64,000 nt of DNA from Alligator mississippiensis (GCF_030867095.1 NC_081828.1:52181434-52245433), one strand, 5' to 3'; numbered from the stretch's first letter, positions 10,531 through 23,225 are shown. Notes: a model not told the origin generated them from the letters alone. Numbers and translations are program-made.

Positions 10531-13445
10531 ATTCAGCACATTCAGGGCCTTCCAGTGTAGTTCATTTCAGGCAAGACCTTCCAATGAACTCAGGGAGAGG
10601 TCTTTATGTAGGGTCAGGCCCTCAGTGGCACAACAAAGAGCTATAAGTACAGATGATGAGCGGAGAACAAAATGTCCTGGCATAATTACCATATCAGCCA
10701 TATCACTCAGCCTGAAAACCTATCATTGCCTAGTTCCAAAAAGGAGAGAAGACCGATTTCATTTGGAACCCAGGACTGTTTGGAAAGAGAATCTAAAAGG
10801 TTTCCATGACCTAAGCTATCATTACATTTTTTCCACAACAAAAGAAGAGGTTGTTAGGAGCACAGAATTATTTTGTTTAAAACCCTGTTTGTTTTATTGC
10901 GTGGAACACATATCTGTGAAGAAAAGCAGGTCATGGAATGGGAGATTCCTACGTGCTCATTCATGTGAATGTCTGGCAGAAGCCTGAAGGAAATGGTTCA
11001 GGTACATGGAGCAAAAATTCTTATACTTGTGTTCACACTTATCTACCTTCGTTAAAAAACACTGAAGAGTCCTTGACTTGCAGTTCTCAAATCTGCACTG
11101 CTTTCAGACTTGCTGATCTAGTTAATAAATGCCCTATTAATTCTTTACTGTTGCCTAACTTGCCTACCAACTGCTGACTTTGCCTCCTTCTTCTGTGGAC
11201 TATTTCTCTCTCTTTCTTTTATTGAATATCACTTGTTGCTCCCTCTCTCTGTCTTGGTTCTCGGGTTCTTGCCCATTCTTTTCTTTACATTATGCTTCTG
11301 GCTTCCTCCATAGTGTTCCCTGCTTTTTACACTTTTCTCAGACTTCAGGGAAGTTTGAATCCAGACCTGAACTTCACAGGAAACCCACCATCCAATAGCA
11401 AATCTAGCTGGCACCAGAGCTTTCTTTGTGAAACCAGAACGGGCAGGTTTTGGTCAGTGGCGTGGGATTCACTGGGCTGGAGCAGAGGTAGAAGAGAACC
11501 CACATGGTAACCACAGAGTCTATATATACTTATTAAATGAGGGCTTAAAGCAGAGGGTATTGCAATGTGAGTAAGAGTTCTGGGCCAACATAACGGGCCT
11601 AGGGAGTTAGCTGTAGCCCTTAGGCTTTTCTTTTCTTTTATGTCAATACATGAGCATGGTGTTTTTTCCCAAATACAAGGCATTTGTGGTTTCGTGCTCT
11701 CAAGGAATTGTGAGTGCTTGTGAGATAGAAAGAAATTTGGAAAGTTGGCCAAAAATTGTAAATTTAAAGGGTTAAATCCTGGCCTTTTTAAGCCAATAGC
11801 AATGCTCTCATTAAATTCAATGAGGCCAGATTTCACCATAAATTTATAAAATCAGGGAGGCGATAAGGCTTAATGGGAGACAGTTTATGTCATAGGTTTT
11901 ATTTTAGAGAGATACAGGTTGGAACTCAGCCCTGGTTACTGCTATTGATTAGCTTTAGAAACATCTACACCTGCTTCAGGCTTCTTTACACAGCAGCTCT
12001 GGGGGCTCCACAGTAAACTTGAACAGTTTATTGATAACATGCTGACAAAAATGTTTGCCTCGCTAGCTGTTTCTTGGCTAAAGATGAAACATGCTGGGTT
12101 CCCCGTGAGAATTGCTTTGACTTGTGGGCCCTCACTAATGGATGCAATTATCCAGCACAGATCTGAGTGTTTGAAGGTTAATCTAGGCATTGTCAACCAG
12201 CTTCAACCTAAAATGTAACCTGTGCATGAAAACTGCTAGGATGCACTGAGGAATGCTGTGTGGAGTCTAGAGAATGACTCAGTGTATAGACCCAGACTGA
12301 AACACCCAGGAATTGTGGGAGCAGAGCCATCAGCCTGATGTTAGTTGTGTAAAGGGTCTTTCCTTTATAGTGGGATAAATAGAAAGCTCAAGTAAGAACA
12401 TCCTGAAATTAAAACTGAATGACGAAGTTAAAATTTGGATCCAAATCTATGTCTGTAGTTTGGGACTATTTTGAGATTTTATTTATTTTTTGTTTGAAAG
12501 CATCAGCTCTGAGAATATTTTTTCAAAGTGGACTGAAAAGAGCTAGGTGTGATCTCTTTTGTTTGGCCTACTGCAATAAATTAATTAACATTATTTTTCA
12601 GCATTACCTTCACTGAACATTTCTGGGAAACATACAGTCTCAAGAGTTTCTCTGTACTGTCAGCAAGAGAAGGCAATGAAGCTGGCTGAGACAACGGATC
12701 CAAAATATGTGAGGTGCTGACATCTAGTTTTGCTGAAGGTTCAGAATGGCATGTACAAAGGTGTTATGTTGGTGACAGCTACACATCAAAGACTTTCCTT
12801 GACAGAGCAAGAAGCTTGTGTCGAATTACTTTATTCTGGCTTCCAGGATCACATATTATGTATTATGAGAAATAAGGCCATGGTGCGTGTTCCCCTAATG
12901 ATGTACTTCAAGAACAAAATGCTGGTGGATTGTTACCTACTGATGACAATTACACATGCAAAAAGCCATCATTCAACAAAAAGGGGGGCCCAAATAAAAT
13001 CCTGGGTCTCAATGCCCTGGAGTTTGTGGAAGTTCCTCATCAGAGTCATGAAGTTGCTATTAAATTGCTCCTTAAAACCTATCTATGTGGTGATATTTAC
13101 AAATCATGGCAGTCAGACATGGGTTAGATGAGTGGAGAGTTAACACTCATTTTTCTGCTAAACTTAGTTTGTTTGCCTCCTTCCTACCCCCTTTCCACAT
13201 ATCTGTTTTCCATGTAATGTCTGTACAGTGCCTACAACTGGTCTGTCACTGAAGGTTCTAGATACTGCTATAATTCAAAGCATTAGAAATAGTCCTATGG
13301 AAAGTCAATGGGGCTTAATCTACTGAGTATCTTTTCGCTTCTGAGCATGGCATTCAGTTTCCTATACCACTTAACCATGTTTGAAAATTCAATCCTAGAC
13401 CTGAACTTCAGCTGGCTCCATCTCAACAATGGATCAAATCAAAGC
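10531..13445. other. Intergenic DNA, nothing assigned
   Basis: Open frames of 60-164 codons occur on both strands (for example 10508-10987 plus, 11345-11839 minus, 12730-13131 plus). None shows a known domain or a plausible exon structure. I recognise no repeats here. Confidence 0.45.
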
Positions 13446-13453
13446 CTTATATC

Positions 13454-13961
13454 CACTAATGTAACTAGGAGGGGGTAAGTGGAGCATCAGCCTGACTGTA
13501 AGGGATTGACAGAATGCCCCCTGGGAGTGTTTGCTGTGGCAGAGGCAGCCCTGTGTTGCCCAGCCATAGGACCCGGGCAGGCACAGCCCTGCACCCAGCA
13601 GCACTCTGCACCCAGTAGCATATCTGGAGGGCAGGGGAGTGGGGCAAGTGGGGCAAATGGAATGGGGCTGTCTCCTCTGGGGAGTCTTTACCATAGCAGA
13701 TGCAGCCCTGCACCCAATAGCACGTTGAGGTGGGAGAATGAATGGGGCACCAGGGGTACCTCACAGGGAGGCTATGCCGTGGGTCTGCTGCCAGCCAAGC
13801 TGACACTGCTATAGCAGCAGCACTGGCAGCAGTTATAGGTGCCTTTGCTATGTGGAGAGCTGAGGCAAGTAATGCCCCCTCCGCCCTGCCCTCATCAACA
13901 GTGGTTGACCTACCCCCTGCAACCACCACCCCAGGCACTGAAGGAGCTAGCTATGCCTCTG
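13454..13961. mobile_element. Non-autonomous hAT element (CAGAGGCATAGCTAG type)
   Basis: The left end is CACTAATGTAACTAGGAGG. The right end is GGAGCTAGCTATGCCTCTG, whose complement CAGAGGCATAGCTAG is a familiar hAT terminus. Target duplication CTTATATC (13446-13453) against TTTATATC (13962-13969), 7 of 8. The interior contains repeated CAGCCCTGCACCCA-like words and no gene; the 157-codon minus-strand frame is chance. Confidence 0.75.
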
Positions 13962-14032
13962 TTTATATCCAAAGGCATTAGATCCAAACTTCCCCCAAAC
14001 TAGGGGAAGTTCAAATCCAGATCTACTGCTGC

Positions 14033-14165
14033 TCTCATCTCTGCTTCTGATGAAGTGAACTTGGGTTCACAAAAGCTTGTGCTTGCTTTAGTTATTCTAT
14101 AAAGGTGCATATCTACCCTGCCTTCTGACTGACTTCACACTAACACAGTTAACAGGCTCTCTCAT
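14033..14165 (+). repeat. Penelope-like-tail repeat, most intact copy
   Basis: TCTGATGAAGTGAACTTGGG, then TTCACAAAAGCTTGTGCTTG, TATAAAGGTGC and ACACTAACACAGTTAACAGG follow in the usual order of this amniote tail sequence. It is the reference copy for the pieces at 8789-8900 and 9903-10530. No coding region is attached. Confidence 0.5.
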
Positions 14166-14442
14166 CTCTGCAGCCACTATCCCGTGAAACATTCCCTTCC
14201 ATTACTAACAACCCCTTTTTCATTCTGAAAGCTTTGGGGAATTTTTGATGGTTAGTGCAATCATGGCAATTACTATCTTAGCTATGAGCTGGGTTTCAGC
14301 CTTCAGACACAAATGCATGAACCATGTTCTAAAGGTGAAAGCCTCCTTCTTCCTATGTGGATCATGCACAGAAAAGATGCATAAAACACATTGGACAGTA
14401 GGTTACTCAAGCTAATTAGAAATAAGGTGCAGGACCCTAGGT

Positions 14443-14628
14443 CAGGGACAGGCAATTATTTTGGGTGGAGGGCCGTTTGCCAAGTTTTGGCAAGCCATAG
14501 AGGGCTGCATGACAGGCAGCCCAGGGCAGATAAATATTTATTTTCTACATTTTTAGGGGCCCTGTGGGCCAGATAGACTGGCCTGGCAGGCCGCATTTGG
14601 CCCGTGGGCCACATTTTGCCCACCCCTG
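14443..14628. mobile_element. Short non-autonomous hAT element
   Basis: CAGGGACAGGCAATTATTTT at the left and TTTTGCCCACCCCTG at the right form inverted CAGGG(G)...GGCAA termini, with GGGCCGTTTGCC/GGCCGCATTTGGCC subterminal blocks. Flanking 8-mers CCCTAGGT (14435-14442) and CTCTAGAT (14629-14636) agree at 6 of 8. Confidence 0.75.
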
Positions 14629-14672
14629 CTCTAGATGATATCTTCTTGTCATAGGAGCTTTCTTATGTTCTA

Positions 14673-14929
14673 GCTGCATCTACATGTGATGCTAACTGTG
14701 CAGTTGTTACTGTGCAGTGATTTAGTATTTGCATACACAAGGACTAAATGACTGCACAGTAACCGGTGTTGCTGCGCAATAGCGTCCCCAAATGGCTTTT
14801 TGGTGACAGTGACTGTGCAGTAGCTTGTTACTACTGCACAGTAGTGTCACACCATGGTTCATGCCATGCAATGCTACTACACAGTAGTAATGAGCTACTG
14901 CACAGTCAGCGTCTTGGGTAGATGTGGCC
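14673..14929. mobile_element. Palindromic MITE, ATCTACA-type ends, copy 1
   Basis: The left end is GCTGCATCTACATGTGATGC and the right end is GCGTCTTGGGTAGATGTGGCC. The body is full of ACTGCACAGTA/TACTGTGCAGT words that pair across the element. It shares terminal logic (GCATCTACAnnTGACGC) with 56379-56628. A target duplication is not clear (TTCTA against TCTGA). Confidence 0.6.
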
Positions 14930-14934
14930 TCTGA

Positions 14935-16920
14935 GTTCTTAAGCAGTAGCCTGTGGGATACCTGCAACCTGCAAAACTTTTAGATGGGAGGGAGCTTTCT
15001 GGCACAGGACACCAGAATTGTGAAGTAATTAATGAAAGGTTCTTTTTATCCCTTTCAGCAAAATGTATCAGCAGAATAGCCCAAGGATCACAGCATGTGT
15101 TGAATTAAAGGGGAAGGAATCTTCCCTTTCCCCACTCCTACTGCTGCTAGGGCCCCTGACCTTTTTTCTATCTTCTGCTTCACCCCAAATCCAAATAGTA
15201 CCCAAGGAACCTTCAGGGGGGAGCACACAAAAGCACTGTGGGAGCTCCCCAAATCCTGAATCCCCCATGCAGCAAATCTGCATTGATTCTGCTGTGCCTG
15301 CAGCCCACCACGGGGGCAAGATTGACTTCAGAAGATACAAAGCCCATTAATCCAGTCTCTGTATTACAGAGACTCCAGGACAATCTCTCTAGCACCATCA
15401 CATGCTGCTGAGAATCAGTGAGTGAAGAGGTGCCCTTCTGCAGTAGCATCCATAACCTGAACCAGAACTGTGCATTAAAGGCTGCTCAAGCAGTAAGAAA
15501 ATCTAATAAACAAAAGACAGGTACTTTTTGGAATCACAATTCATTACAAGCCAGGCTAATGTTCAGTGCAAAGTACTGCACTGATGCTGCGTGCACAAAG
15601 ACCTGAAGATCTGTAGAGAACAGATGCTTAGAAGCGTTTGTCTATCACCACCAGACTTGTTAGTCAAGGACAGGTCTGTGCATGCTTCCCTCTGATTTGC
15701 ATTTGGAATTTTTTTATGCATATGGTTGTGCCCTGTAGCTACTCCATCTCTTGACTGTCACAACACACTTCTCATCTCTGCCACATTAACTTTGCAATAA
15801 AGGGGGGCTGGATTTTGAGTGGCTCCATTCTGTTCCACACATTCACAATTTTAACTGTGAAAATAATGTGCATATTTTTCACATTAGCTGGCATCCATTA
15901 GCATCGCATAGAAAAATGTCCTCCCCATCATCTGTTCAATATTTTGGAATATGATTAAAGCTTTAACAGTTAAGAACCTGTGAATGCATTACTGCTGATC
16001 AAGATATTTGATCTCATCACCTAGGAGCAAGTCTGGATTATGTGAGCTTTATCCTGAGCAACTGAAAATATAGCTAAAGCCTACCTTTTCCTGCAACATC
16101 ATGTCTGAAAAGGAAAATCATTTCCATTAAATATAAATTGAGTCCCGTGCAGTGAAAAGTCACAGCTAGAAAATTCAATATTGGCCAGAGAAAATCTAAA
16201 CAAAACCACTGAACTCTTTACCCTGCCGTAAATAAGGTCAAAACCAGTCAGATGAAAGGTCTCACAGCCAGACTGGGACATTCTCTGCAGTCCTTCCCTC
16301 GTACTGCATGGATTTCAAACCTACTTTCCTTTCCAAGAATGTCAGGTTTTCAGAGACGTGCACCCAGGCAATAGCCATAACGATTTTTGTGAACAGATTT
16401 AAATGGGGTCCATGTTACATTTTTTGACTGCTATATGAAAAGAATTTGCCATAGTTCAAGTGTACTGCACGCTTGCCTATTTGAATATGGCAAACATGTT
16501 TGTAAGGATTGCGCCTTGTAATCCCTGTGCTTGCTGTGTGCAGAGTCCAGCCCTGGCAGCAGGAAATGAGCATGGGGGTGGGGAGGCGTGATGTAACAGT
16601 GGGAGCAATCACTCCCTCCCTCCCCACCCCCTTCCCCCTCTCCCCCTTCTCATGGAAATTCAGACATCCTTATTCAGCAGGGTCTCTCTGTGCATGGATC
16701 AATGCAAACGCGTCAAGGTCCTTGCCAAGGGATGTGTTTTTATCCAGTTTTATAAGGCTCTGCGTAAATTTATTATGCTCTAGGAATACTTTGTAATAAA
16801 AATAATGGAGCAAATTCTCTCTGCACTATGCAGTGGAAGAGGAGGGCTTCTTTTGCCTGTGTAAGAGCCAGAAAGAATCACAGCACAACTGGCACAGAGG
16901 CCCAGGAGTGGAATGGATCA
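14935..16920. other. Intergenic DNA, nothing assigned
   Basis: No repeat or gene recognised. The frames at 15063-15350 (plus) and 15068-15340 (minus) are mutual shadows in a proline-rich composition without splice context. Confidence 0.45.
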
Positions 16921-17287
16921 TAAATCATAGAATCATAAAAAATTAGGGTTGGAACAGACCTCAGGAGGTCACCTAGTCCACCCCACTGCTCAAACCAGGA
17001 CCAGCCCCAACTAGATCATCCCAGCCAAGGCTTTGCCGAGCCAGGCCTTAAAAACGTCCAAGGATGGAGATTCAACCACCTCTCTAGGTAACCCAATCCA
17101 GTGCTTCACCACCCGCCTAGCAAGAAAGTTTTTCCTAATATCCAACCTAAACCCCCCTTGCTGCAACTTGAGACCATTGCTCCTTGTGCTGTCATCTGCC
17201 ATCATTGAGAACAGTCTAGCTCCATCCTCTTTGGAACCACCCTTCAGGCAGTTAAAGACTGCTATCAAATCTCCCCTCATGCAGGGA
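16921..17287 (-). mobile_element. CR1 LINE 3' end
   Basis: Read on the minus strand, the sequence encodes the C-terminal tail of CR1 ORF2 ([30 protein letters not shown], then LPREVVESPSLDVFK) and ends in the CR1 signature GACCTCCTGAGGTCTGTTCC and TATGATTC. The copy is strongly 5'-truncated at about 17287, where the MITE begins. Confidence 0.85.
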
Positions 17288-17575
17288 TAAAATTAGAGCC
17301 TCTCTAATTAAAGCACCACAGCATCTTGTGTATCAGTGTCTCTGTGCTTCAAAATGGCGATGTGGGTGGTTGAATTAAAGCTCATTCAATGAGCTTTCAT
17401 TAAAGTGCCCCTGCTGCCATTTTGAAGCGCAAGGACACTGATACACAAGACACGGAGGCTGGCTGGAGCGTCATAATCACCACTAACCAGCAGACTTCAT
17501 TAATTAAATCTGCTCTGACGCACTGTAATTACAGTATATCAGAGCAGCCTCCAAGCTCATGTATAGCCCCCCCAC
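17288..17575. mobile_element. Stem-loop MITE, copy 2
   Basis: Same family as 4771-5091, in reverse orientation. The hairpin pairs TGTGTATCAGTGTCTCTGTG with AAGGACACTGATACACAAG, and TTCAAAATGGC with GCCATTTTGAAGC. The ATTAAAGCTCATTCAATGAGC loop arms close it. It lies exactly between two minus-strand CR1 pieces. The right end GGAGGCTGCTC...ATGTATAGCC (complement) matches the left end of copy 1. Confidence 0.65.
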
Positions 17576-17790
17576 CATTTCATTCCTGAATGCCCAAGCA
17601 ATATTCTTATATGCCTCCCTAGTCATCTGTCGAAGCTCCCATGTCTTGTAAGCTTCCTTTTTGTGTTTAAGCTCACTGAAGAGTTCTCTGCTAAGCCAAG
17701 CTGGTCTCCTGCCATATTTGCTAGTCTTCTTGCACATCAGGATGGTTGTGCCCTCAGTAAGGTTTCTTTAAAATACAACCAACTGACATC
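17576..17790 (-). mobile_element. CR1 LINE ORF2 fragment (linker between endonuclease and RT)
   Basis: The minus strand encodes VSWLYFKETLLRAQ and then RPAWLSRELFSELKHKKEAYK ... MTREAYKNIAWAFRNE, the typical CR1 ORF2 linker (kkPAWLnreLl.eLk.Kk..Y..W). This lies far upstream of the tail at 16921-17287 in a full CR1, so the two pieces are either different insertions or one copy with a large internal deletion. Confidence 0.75.
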
Positions 17791-19516
17791 CAGCAAAGGC
17801 AAAGCTGACCTTTTTCCCTGAGTTTATATAAACATGTGAATGGGAACTCAGCCCAAATGTACCAATTGTGGAGCACAAAAGGAGGGACAAATCTGAAAGA
17901 CTGGACTCGTCCAGGCAGGAGGATAGAGAAACAGCACCAAACTATATCTGGACTGGTTGGGAAATGAGACTGAACAGCAGACAGTACCAGCCTGAGATTT
18001 TCAGTAACCTTCAGACATAAATTCTTAAACTGTCGCTACCTCTTTATGGGATCAGGCAAAAAAAATGAAATCCCAAGGAGATGCACTGCATTAACTCTGC
18101 AGTTGCGTGTTGCTTAGATCTGCTATTGCAGCTGGGCTGCATGTTTGTTTGTGTATAATAAAGGAAGATCTAGGAGGAAAGTGTATAATTAGCACATCAA
18201 TCATATTGCCTTTCAATATCAACAAAACAATTCACTGTCTCTCACTATGGTGAATACACATCAATAGCCATGAAGAAGAAGGAACACATAAAGTACATAA
18301 ATGCAACTACCAACATATTAAATCTCCTTTTTAAATAATTGAAGCAAAACTCATCTCCCAGTTTGCAAGCATCATTCAGAAGTGTTTGCACACAGGATCT
18401 CTGATGTGGACAGTATGCTGACAGCAGGCTGAGATGGTATATAAGTAACTACATCAGTTGCAACACCGTCTGCCCAGCTCTGCAAAGGTCACTACTAAAC
18501 CTGTACAAATAATGGATTTTTCAATTCAGTGTTTCAGTGGCCAAACTGAAAAATAAATAATTCTGGGCAAGCTGAGCTGAAAGAAAATGTTTGTGGGGGG
18601 GAGGTCAGCAAACAAAAAAAGAATGAAAAAAACAAAAATTTAGGTTGCCCAAAAAACCTGTTTGACCTGAGATTAATTTATTGTGGCTTTTTTAGACTTA
18701 AAAAAATCAGATCAATTGCTTTGAAACAAGAAGTAAAAATATTTTGTTCAGATAATATTACAATAAAGTATTTAGTCTTTTCTAAAAATATTCTCACCTT
18801 TTTTGTGGCTGAAACCAGTAACCAAATTCTGCTTAAATTAATGAATTAATTTATACCCCTGAAACTGAGTTTTTGAAAAATGTACTGTTTGCTGAAAAAA
18901 AATCCCCACTGTTAGCTACTTTTGCTGTCTCTGCTGCTGCTTCATTCCATAATTTGGTAAAGGACTTCTCTTTTTTCTGTGCATGTATATATCAGACAGA
19001 CAAATATTATTGGTTATGTTAGTAACTGAACTGGCACTGCAAGTAAAAAAAAAACAACCCCTCATCTTGCTTGCAGTCTCCAAAAGCACATTTCAGTGTC
19101 AACACCTAGTTGTTGTCATTATACCTGATTCACTGTCAGTATGGATCTATACTGGCTAGGAATGATTTCAGGAGCTACAGCAAAAGTCATCCAGCATGAT
19201 AAGCAAGTACCTGCAGAACAGCTTCATCAGCAAGAGATACCTAAGTTAGGCTGTGCCCTTCCATATACAACCACATTCCTTCTTTTGGGTCAGACATGAG
19301 AAGATTTCTGGCAAGTGTCTGCTCCACATATCTTTCTTGGACCTGGAATGATCCAACAAAGGCCTGATCTTGCCTCCAGTGCTTGATTTAGTTCCTGCAA
19401 AGCCAAACAGTCCAGTTCCAAGACACTCGTGTGGATCCTTGGCTCCTAAACTTTAGTTTGCTTTTCAAACTTCAGTTCTGGTAGAGACCCTCAACAGCAA
19501 CCCTACTCTAACCAAG
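17791..19516. other. Intergenic DNA, AT-rich, nothing assigned
   Basis: A-rich and T-rich runs (18540-19050) without recognisable family structure. No open frame above 60 codons. Confidence 0.45.
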
Positions 19517-19721
19517 CAGTTCTCAACCTTTTTAGACTCAAGGAACCCCTTGATAGACTCTAGTCACCCTTGATAGACTCAAGGTATCCCTCAGAAAATG
19601 TCAGCTCTTAATTTTCATTTGATTTTTGACTACAGAAAGATAATAGAGCAATTCTTCTGTTGCCAAGAACTCAGAAAAAACACAGCAAGTCAGAATGCAG
19701 CACTCTGGTTAAGAATCACTG
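19517..19721. mobile_element. hAT-like element, degraded
   Basis: It starts CAGTTCTCAACCTTTTTAGA and ends TCTGGTTAAGAATCACTG, the common hAT 'CAGTGnTTCTCAACC' inverted ends. AGGAACCCCTTGATAGACTC is duplicated in tandem just inside the left end. Flanking 8-mers do not match, so the site has decayed. Confidence 0.55.
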
Positions 19722-20109
19722 CTTTAGCTATTTTCCTAGACTGCATACACCCTTGTCATGAGTGGCTCTGAGATCCTTTTATGACCTCTGATACATTGAC
19801 CACCATGGTCCAATGCTTTTGCAATACACTCACTGGCAAACAACAGACCATGGACTCCTCAAGCCCAAAATTGTGCCCAACTAACTATGAGTCCTCTGGT
19901 TGCATAGCACAATCACCAGTTCTTTCCAGAGACAACAGGTTTCACCCCAACAATTGTCTACTTCTGTGCTGAGGGTAGCACTCTGCAGAAGTACAGAATA
20001 ATTTCTCCTCTGATGTAAAATTTTATAAGAGTGGCTGCTCTTTTCATGTCTCAAAAACAAGCCAGTCTCACTAAATAGTCTCCTAAATACTACTTGTGGC
20101 TGAGCTATT

Positions 20110-20466
20110 CAGGGCTGGCTCACAATTTTTTGGGCCCCCAGGCAAGATATAGTTTTGGGGCCCCCTGGTCCATCAAAAAAATCAAAATTGCATTTAATTG
20201 TGTTATAAACTCACTGAAACAAAATAGTCGGGGCCAGGCTACACATACATGGGCTGCGCTGCGGAGAGCACGGGGTGGGGGCAGCATGTGTTGGTTCCTT
20301 CTCTGGGGGCAGGAGCAGAGCCAGGAACTCCTCCCCTGCTTGGTTGAGAAGGGCTCCCTGCTTGTATCGAGCCCTTTAAACATGGCTCAGGTGGCAGCGG
20401 ACGAGTGGGGCACAGCCCCTTGACTGTGGGGCTGCAGGTTCTGCAGGATAGGACAGGCCGGCGCTG
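20110..20466. mobile_element. Non-autonomous hAT element with a perfect 8-bp target duplication
   Basis: GAGCTATT stands on both sides (20102-20109 and 20467-20474). The left end is CAGGGCTGGCTCACAATTTT and the right end ...AGGCCGGCGCTG, 8 of 10 terminal bases inverted. GGGGCCCCCTGGTCC and a GC-rich middle give the chance frames on both strands. The identical duplication points to a fairly young insertion or good luck. Confidence 0.85.
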
Positions 20467-20474
20467 GAGCTATT

Positions 20475-22981
20475 TCAGGTGTAAAAGGTTCAAAACAACT
20501 GTTTCTGGCCTCTTCACTGGCTACTGAGTACAACTACAGCAATTAGTATGGACTTTGCCTTCTTCTGGCAGGAGAAAAGGTACATTGATGATCACAATTG
20601 TGGTCATCAATACTAATAATCACATAGCTGCTGCTATAAATTGCTTTATCCTGAGTCTTACAAATTTTCATCAGAAGATATTACAAGTCCAGTCAGCTAA
20701 ATGCTCCTCTAAAGAAAAGTGTTCACATAGTTCAGATACAGAGTAAGATTGGTCAAGTGTATGCCATCACAAGCCATATTATGCTAGTCAGGAATATTAT
20801 GGTTAAATGTTCCCCCATCTGTTCTTCCTGGAATATCTAGATGCAGATGAGGCGGGAGAGCAAAGGAAATTGATAACACATTACCAAACAGGAGTGAATT
20901 GGAACTAGTAATGGATGAGCATCATTACCATCAAGTGGCTATTCCGAGACCTATGTGAAATGAGCAGTCTTTGTCTAGTTCCTTGTGGACAGGCAGCCAT
21001 AGAATAAAAATCATCATGACAGCTGGAACTTTTGGTGGAACCTCAGCAAAAAGTCCACAGCATCTTGCTGCCAGAGGGAGTCCCTTCAGAACCTGCTGGA
21101 AAAAAAATCCACTTTACATCGCAAGTCTTTTCCTCATGGAAGTGATTTTCAGCATGGAAAGTAGTTTTTATAAAGAAAATGCCATGGTACCATAGTGCGC
21201 AAAGAGCAGGCTGTTCTTGAAGAGTCTCACACAGTTTTCTATATAACTGTATAACAGTAAATGTAAATTCTATAATGTTAAATTTTAAGTGTCATTGACT
21301 TTAATTTGGGGAAAGTTAGTAGGACTTTTGTTTGTAAGTCTGTTAGGTATCTTTGCTAATCCTGGAAAAATCCTGGAAAAATCTGCTTACAGCAGTCAGG
21401 AACCTTTGGAACAGAGCCAACATATAGAGGTGAACAGGAAGAAGAACAGCTTGTATTTCAAGCTAACGTCATGCTCAGAGAACAAAATCCTCTTTTCATA
21501 AAGTCCCTAGTCTAGCTACACCCTGCACAAGCTGGTTCTCTCTGACGTGTTTTCTCCCTGCATAGTTGCTCTATGTTGTTACTTTGCTCCGTAACCTATC
21601 TCTAAGTAATTTCCTTATCTTTTTTCTTGGAAAATAAACCTGAATGACATCATTAGTATTAATGGCATTCAGTTTTGCCTTTTATTTCAGTTTATTGCAG
21701 CTTAATCACAAAAATATTTACAGCACTCTTGATAAACTAGGTTAGATGCACTGATTTTGATACGTATTCTATGACCTGCAATAACTTATAGGTAATTGAA
21801 GTCTGGATAGCATGTGTACTGGTTTTCTTCTCTCTGCATCAGGTGACTGTAGAAAGTACACTGACATGCCATGGACAGTTTGTCTGGTGTGTTCTATCAG
21901 CTCCCAGAGCTCTGCACCCACAAATCTTCATCTTCACCCAGAAGAAAAACATCCTTGTGCTAGTTACTGTTTACCTGTGCTTGCAGCCTTCCTTGCTACC
22001 TAAAATCCAGCATGTGGACCCATCTATCCTACTTGAAAAATGACCATCCATTCAGGACGTCAATAAGAACTTATCTGAGCATGTCTAAAAATTCAAGCAA
22101 TGTTCACATAAATAAGCGGGGAAATGTCCCAAAGGGCTGGCTGCCACCAAACTGACTGGTAATCTTAAGAAAAAGGTCTTGAAGGACAACAGGTCTTGGC
22201 TGCTATAGAATCCAACTCTGGATTTTGATGGAGTTGCACTGATTTAACTGAGTGCAGAAGTTGCAGGTACTCCCACAAAACACTTGTAAAATGAAAAGTG
22301 GGACATTGATCATCTGAGACGTTCACAGAAAGAAATGAAATCTTGTGTAGCCTGGGAATCATACACTGAAAATCAAAGAAGTAGTGTGAACAGTCTGGCC
22401 AAGGACAAACACTAGTTTAGGCATATTTGGCTGTCAGCTCTTATTAAATCATTCCGAGGGAGTGCTTGGCCGTTCATATACCTGTAAACCAGGTGAAAAC
22501 CTCGGAAGGAGGATGAGAGTGCAAAAGTTTAGCATGAAGTCTTTACCCTTGCTCCACTCTCAGGGGTAGGTATGCTCCTAGAACACATTACAATGGTTCT
22601 GGGGCTCAGGGAGGACTACAATATCTTTTTGTTTCTTTGATAATTTTCAAGATTTTCTCCCCTGTCTTAATGTTTTAACAGTGAGTTTATACCTTATATA
22701 TTTAAGGGCTCCTCACACAAGGAAATTTTACATCTCACTTTGCATATGATGAAAGCAGTAAAACATATGTCTTTTCAAAATAGTTATCTTACTGGTGAAA
22801 AAAAGACCAAAACCATTTTCATTACTCATTGTAAGAAAGCATGATCAAGCTCTACCAGTAACAATGGTGGGGACTACTGTGTAGAAAAGGTTCAGGTCTC
22901 TTTGCCATCGTGTTGTTTAGTCCTGCTTGGAGCAGAGTGAGACGTCACTTTGTGTACTACCGCACGCAGCATTACTACATC
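20475..22981. other. Intergenic DNA, nothing assigned
   Basis: No repeat or gene recognised. Small frames near 20.6, 21.0, 21.3 and 21.8 kb lack domains. Confidence 0.45.
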
Positions 22982-22989
22982 TGTTAGTG

Positions 22990-23217
22990 CACTGGGGGCC
23001 AACCTTTTGGGCAGGTATGCCACAAGTTAAATCCCATACCTTCCCTGAGTGCCACTCTGATCTGCTTCCCTGACTGATCTGCCACTCTGTTCTCTGCTCC
23101 TTGCCCTTTTTTCTGACATTCTCTCATTCTCTCTGCTTCCTCCCCAATCTGCTGCATGCCACACACAAAGGCTACCCATGCCACTTGTGGCACATGTGCT
23201 GCATATTGACCCTGCTG
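22990..23217. mobile_element. Short hAT element with a perfect 8-bp target duplication
   Basis: TGTTAGTG occurs at 22982-22989 and 23218-23225. The ends are CACTGGGGGCCAACCTTTTG and CATATTGACCCTGCTG, with mirrored GTATGCCACAAG / CACTTGTGGCACATGTG blocks inside. These are the usual features of the 'ggccaacc...tgtggcac' hAT family. Confidence 0.85.
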
Positions 23218-23225
23218 TGTTAGTG

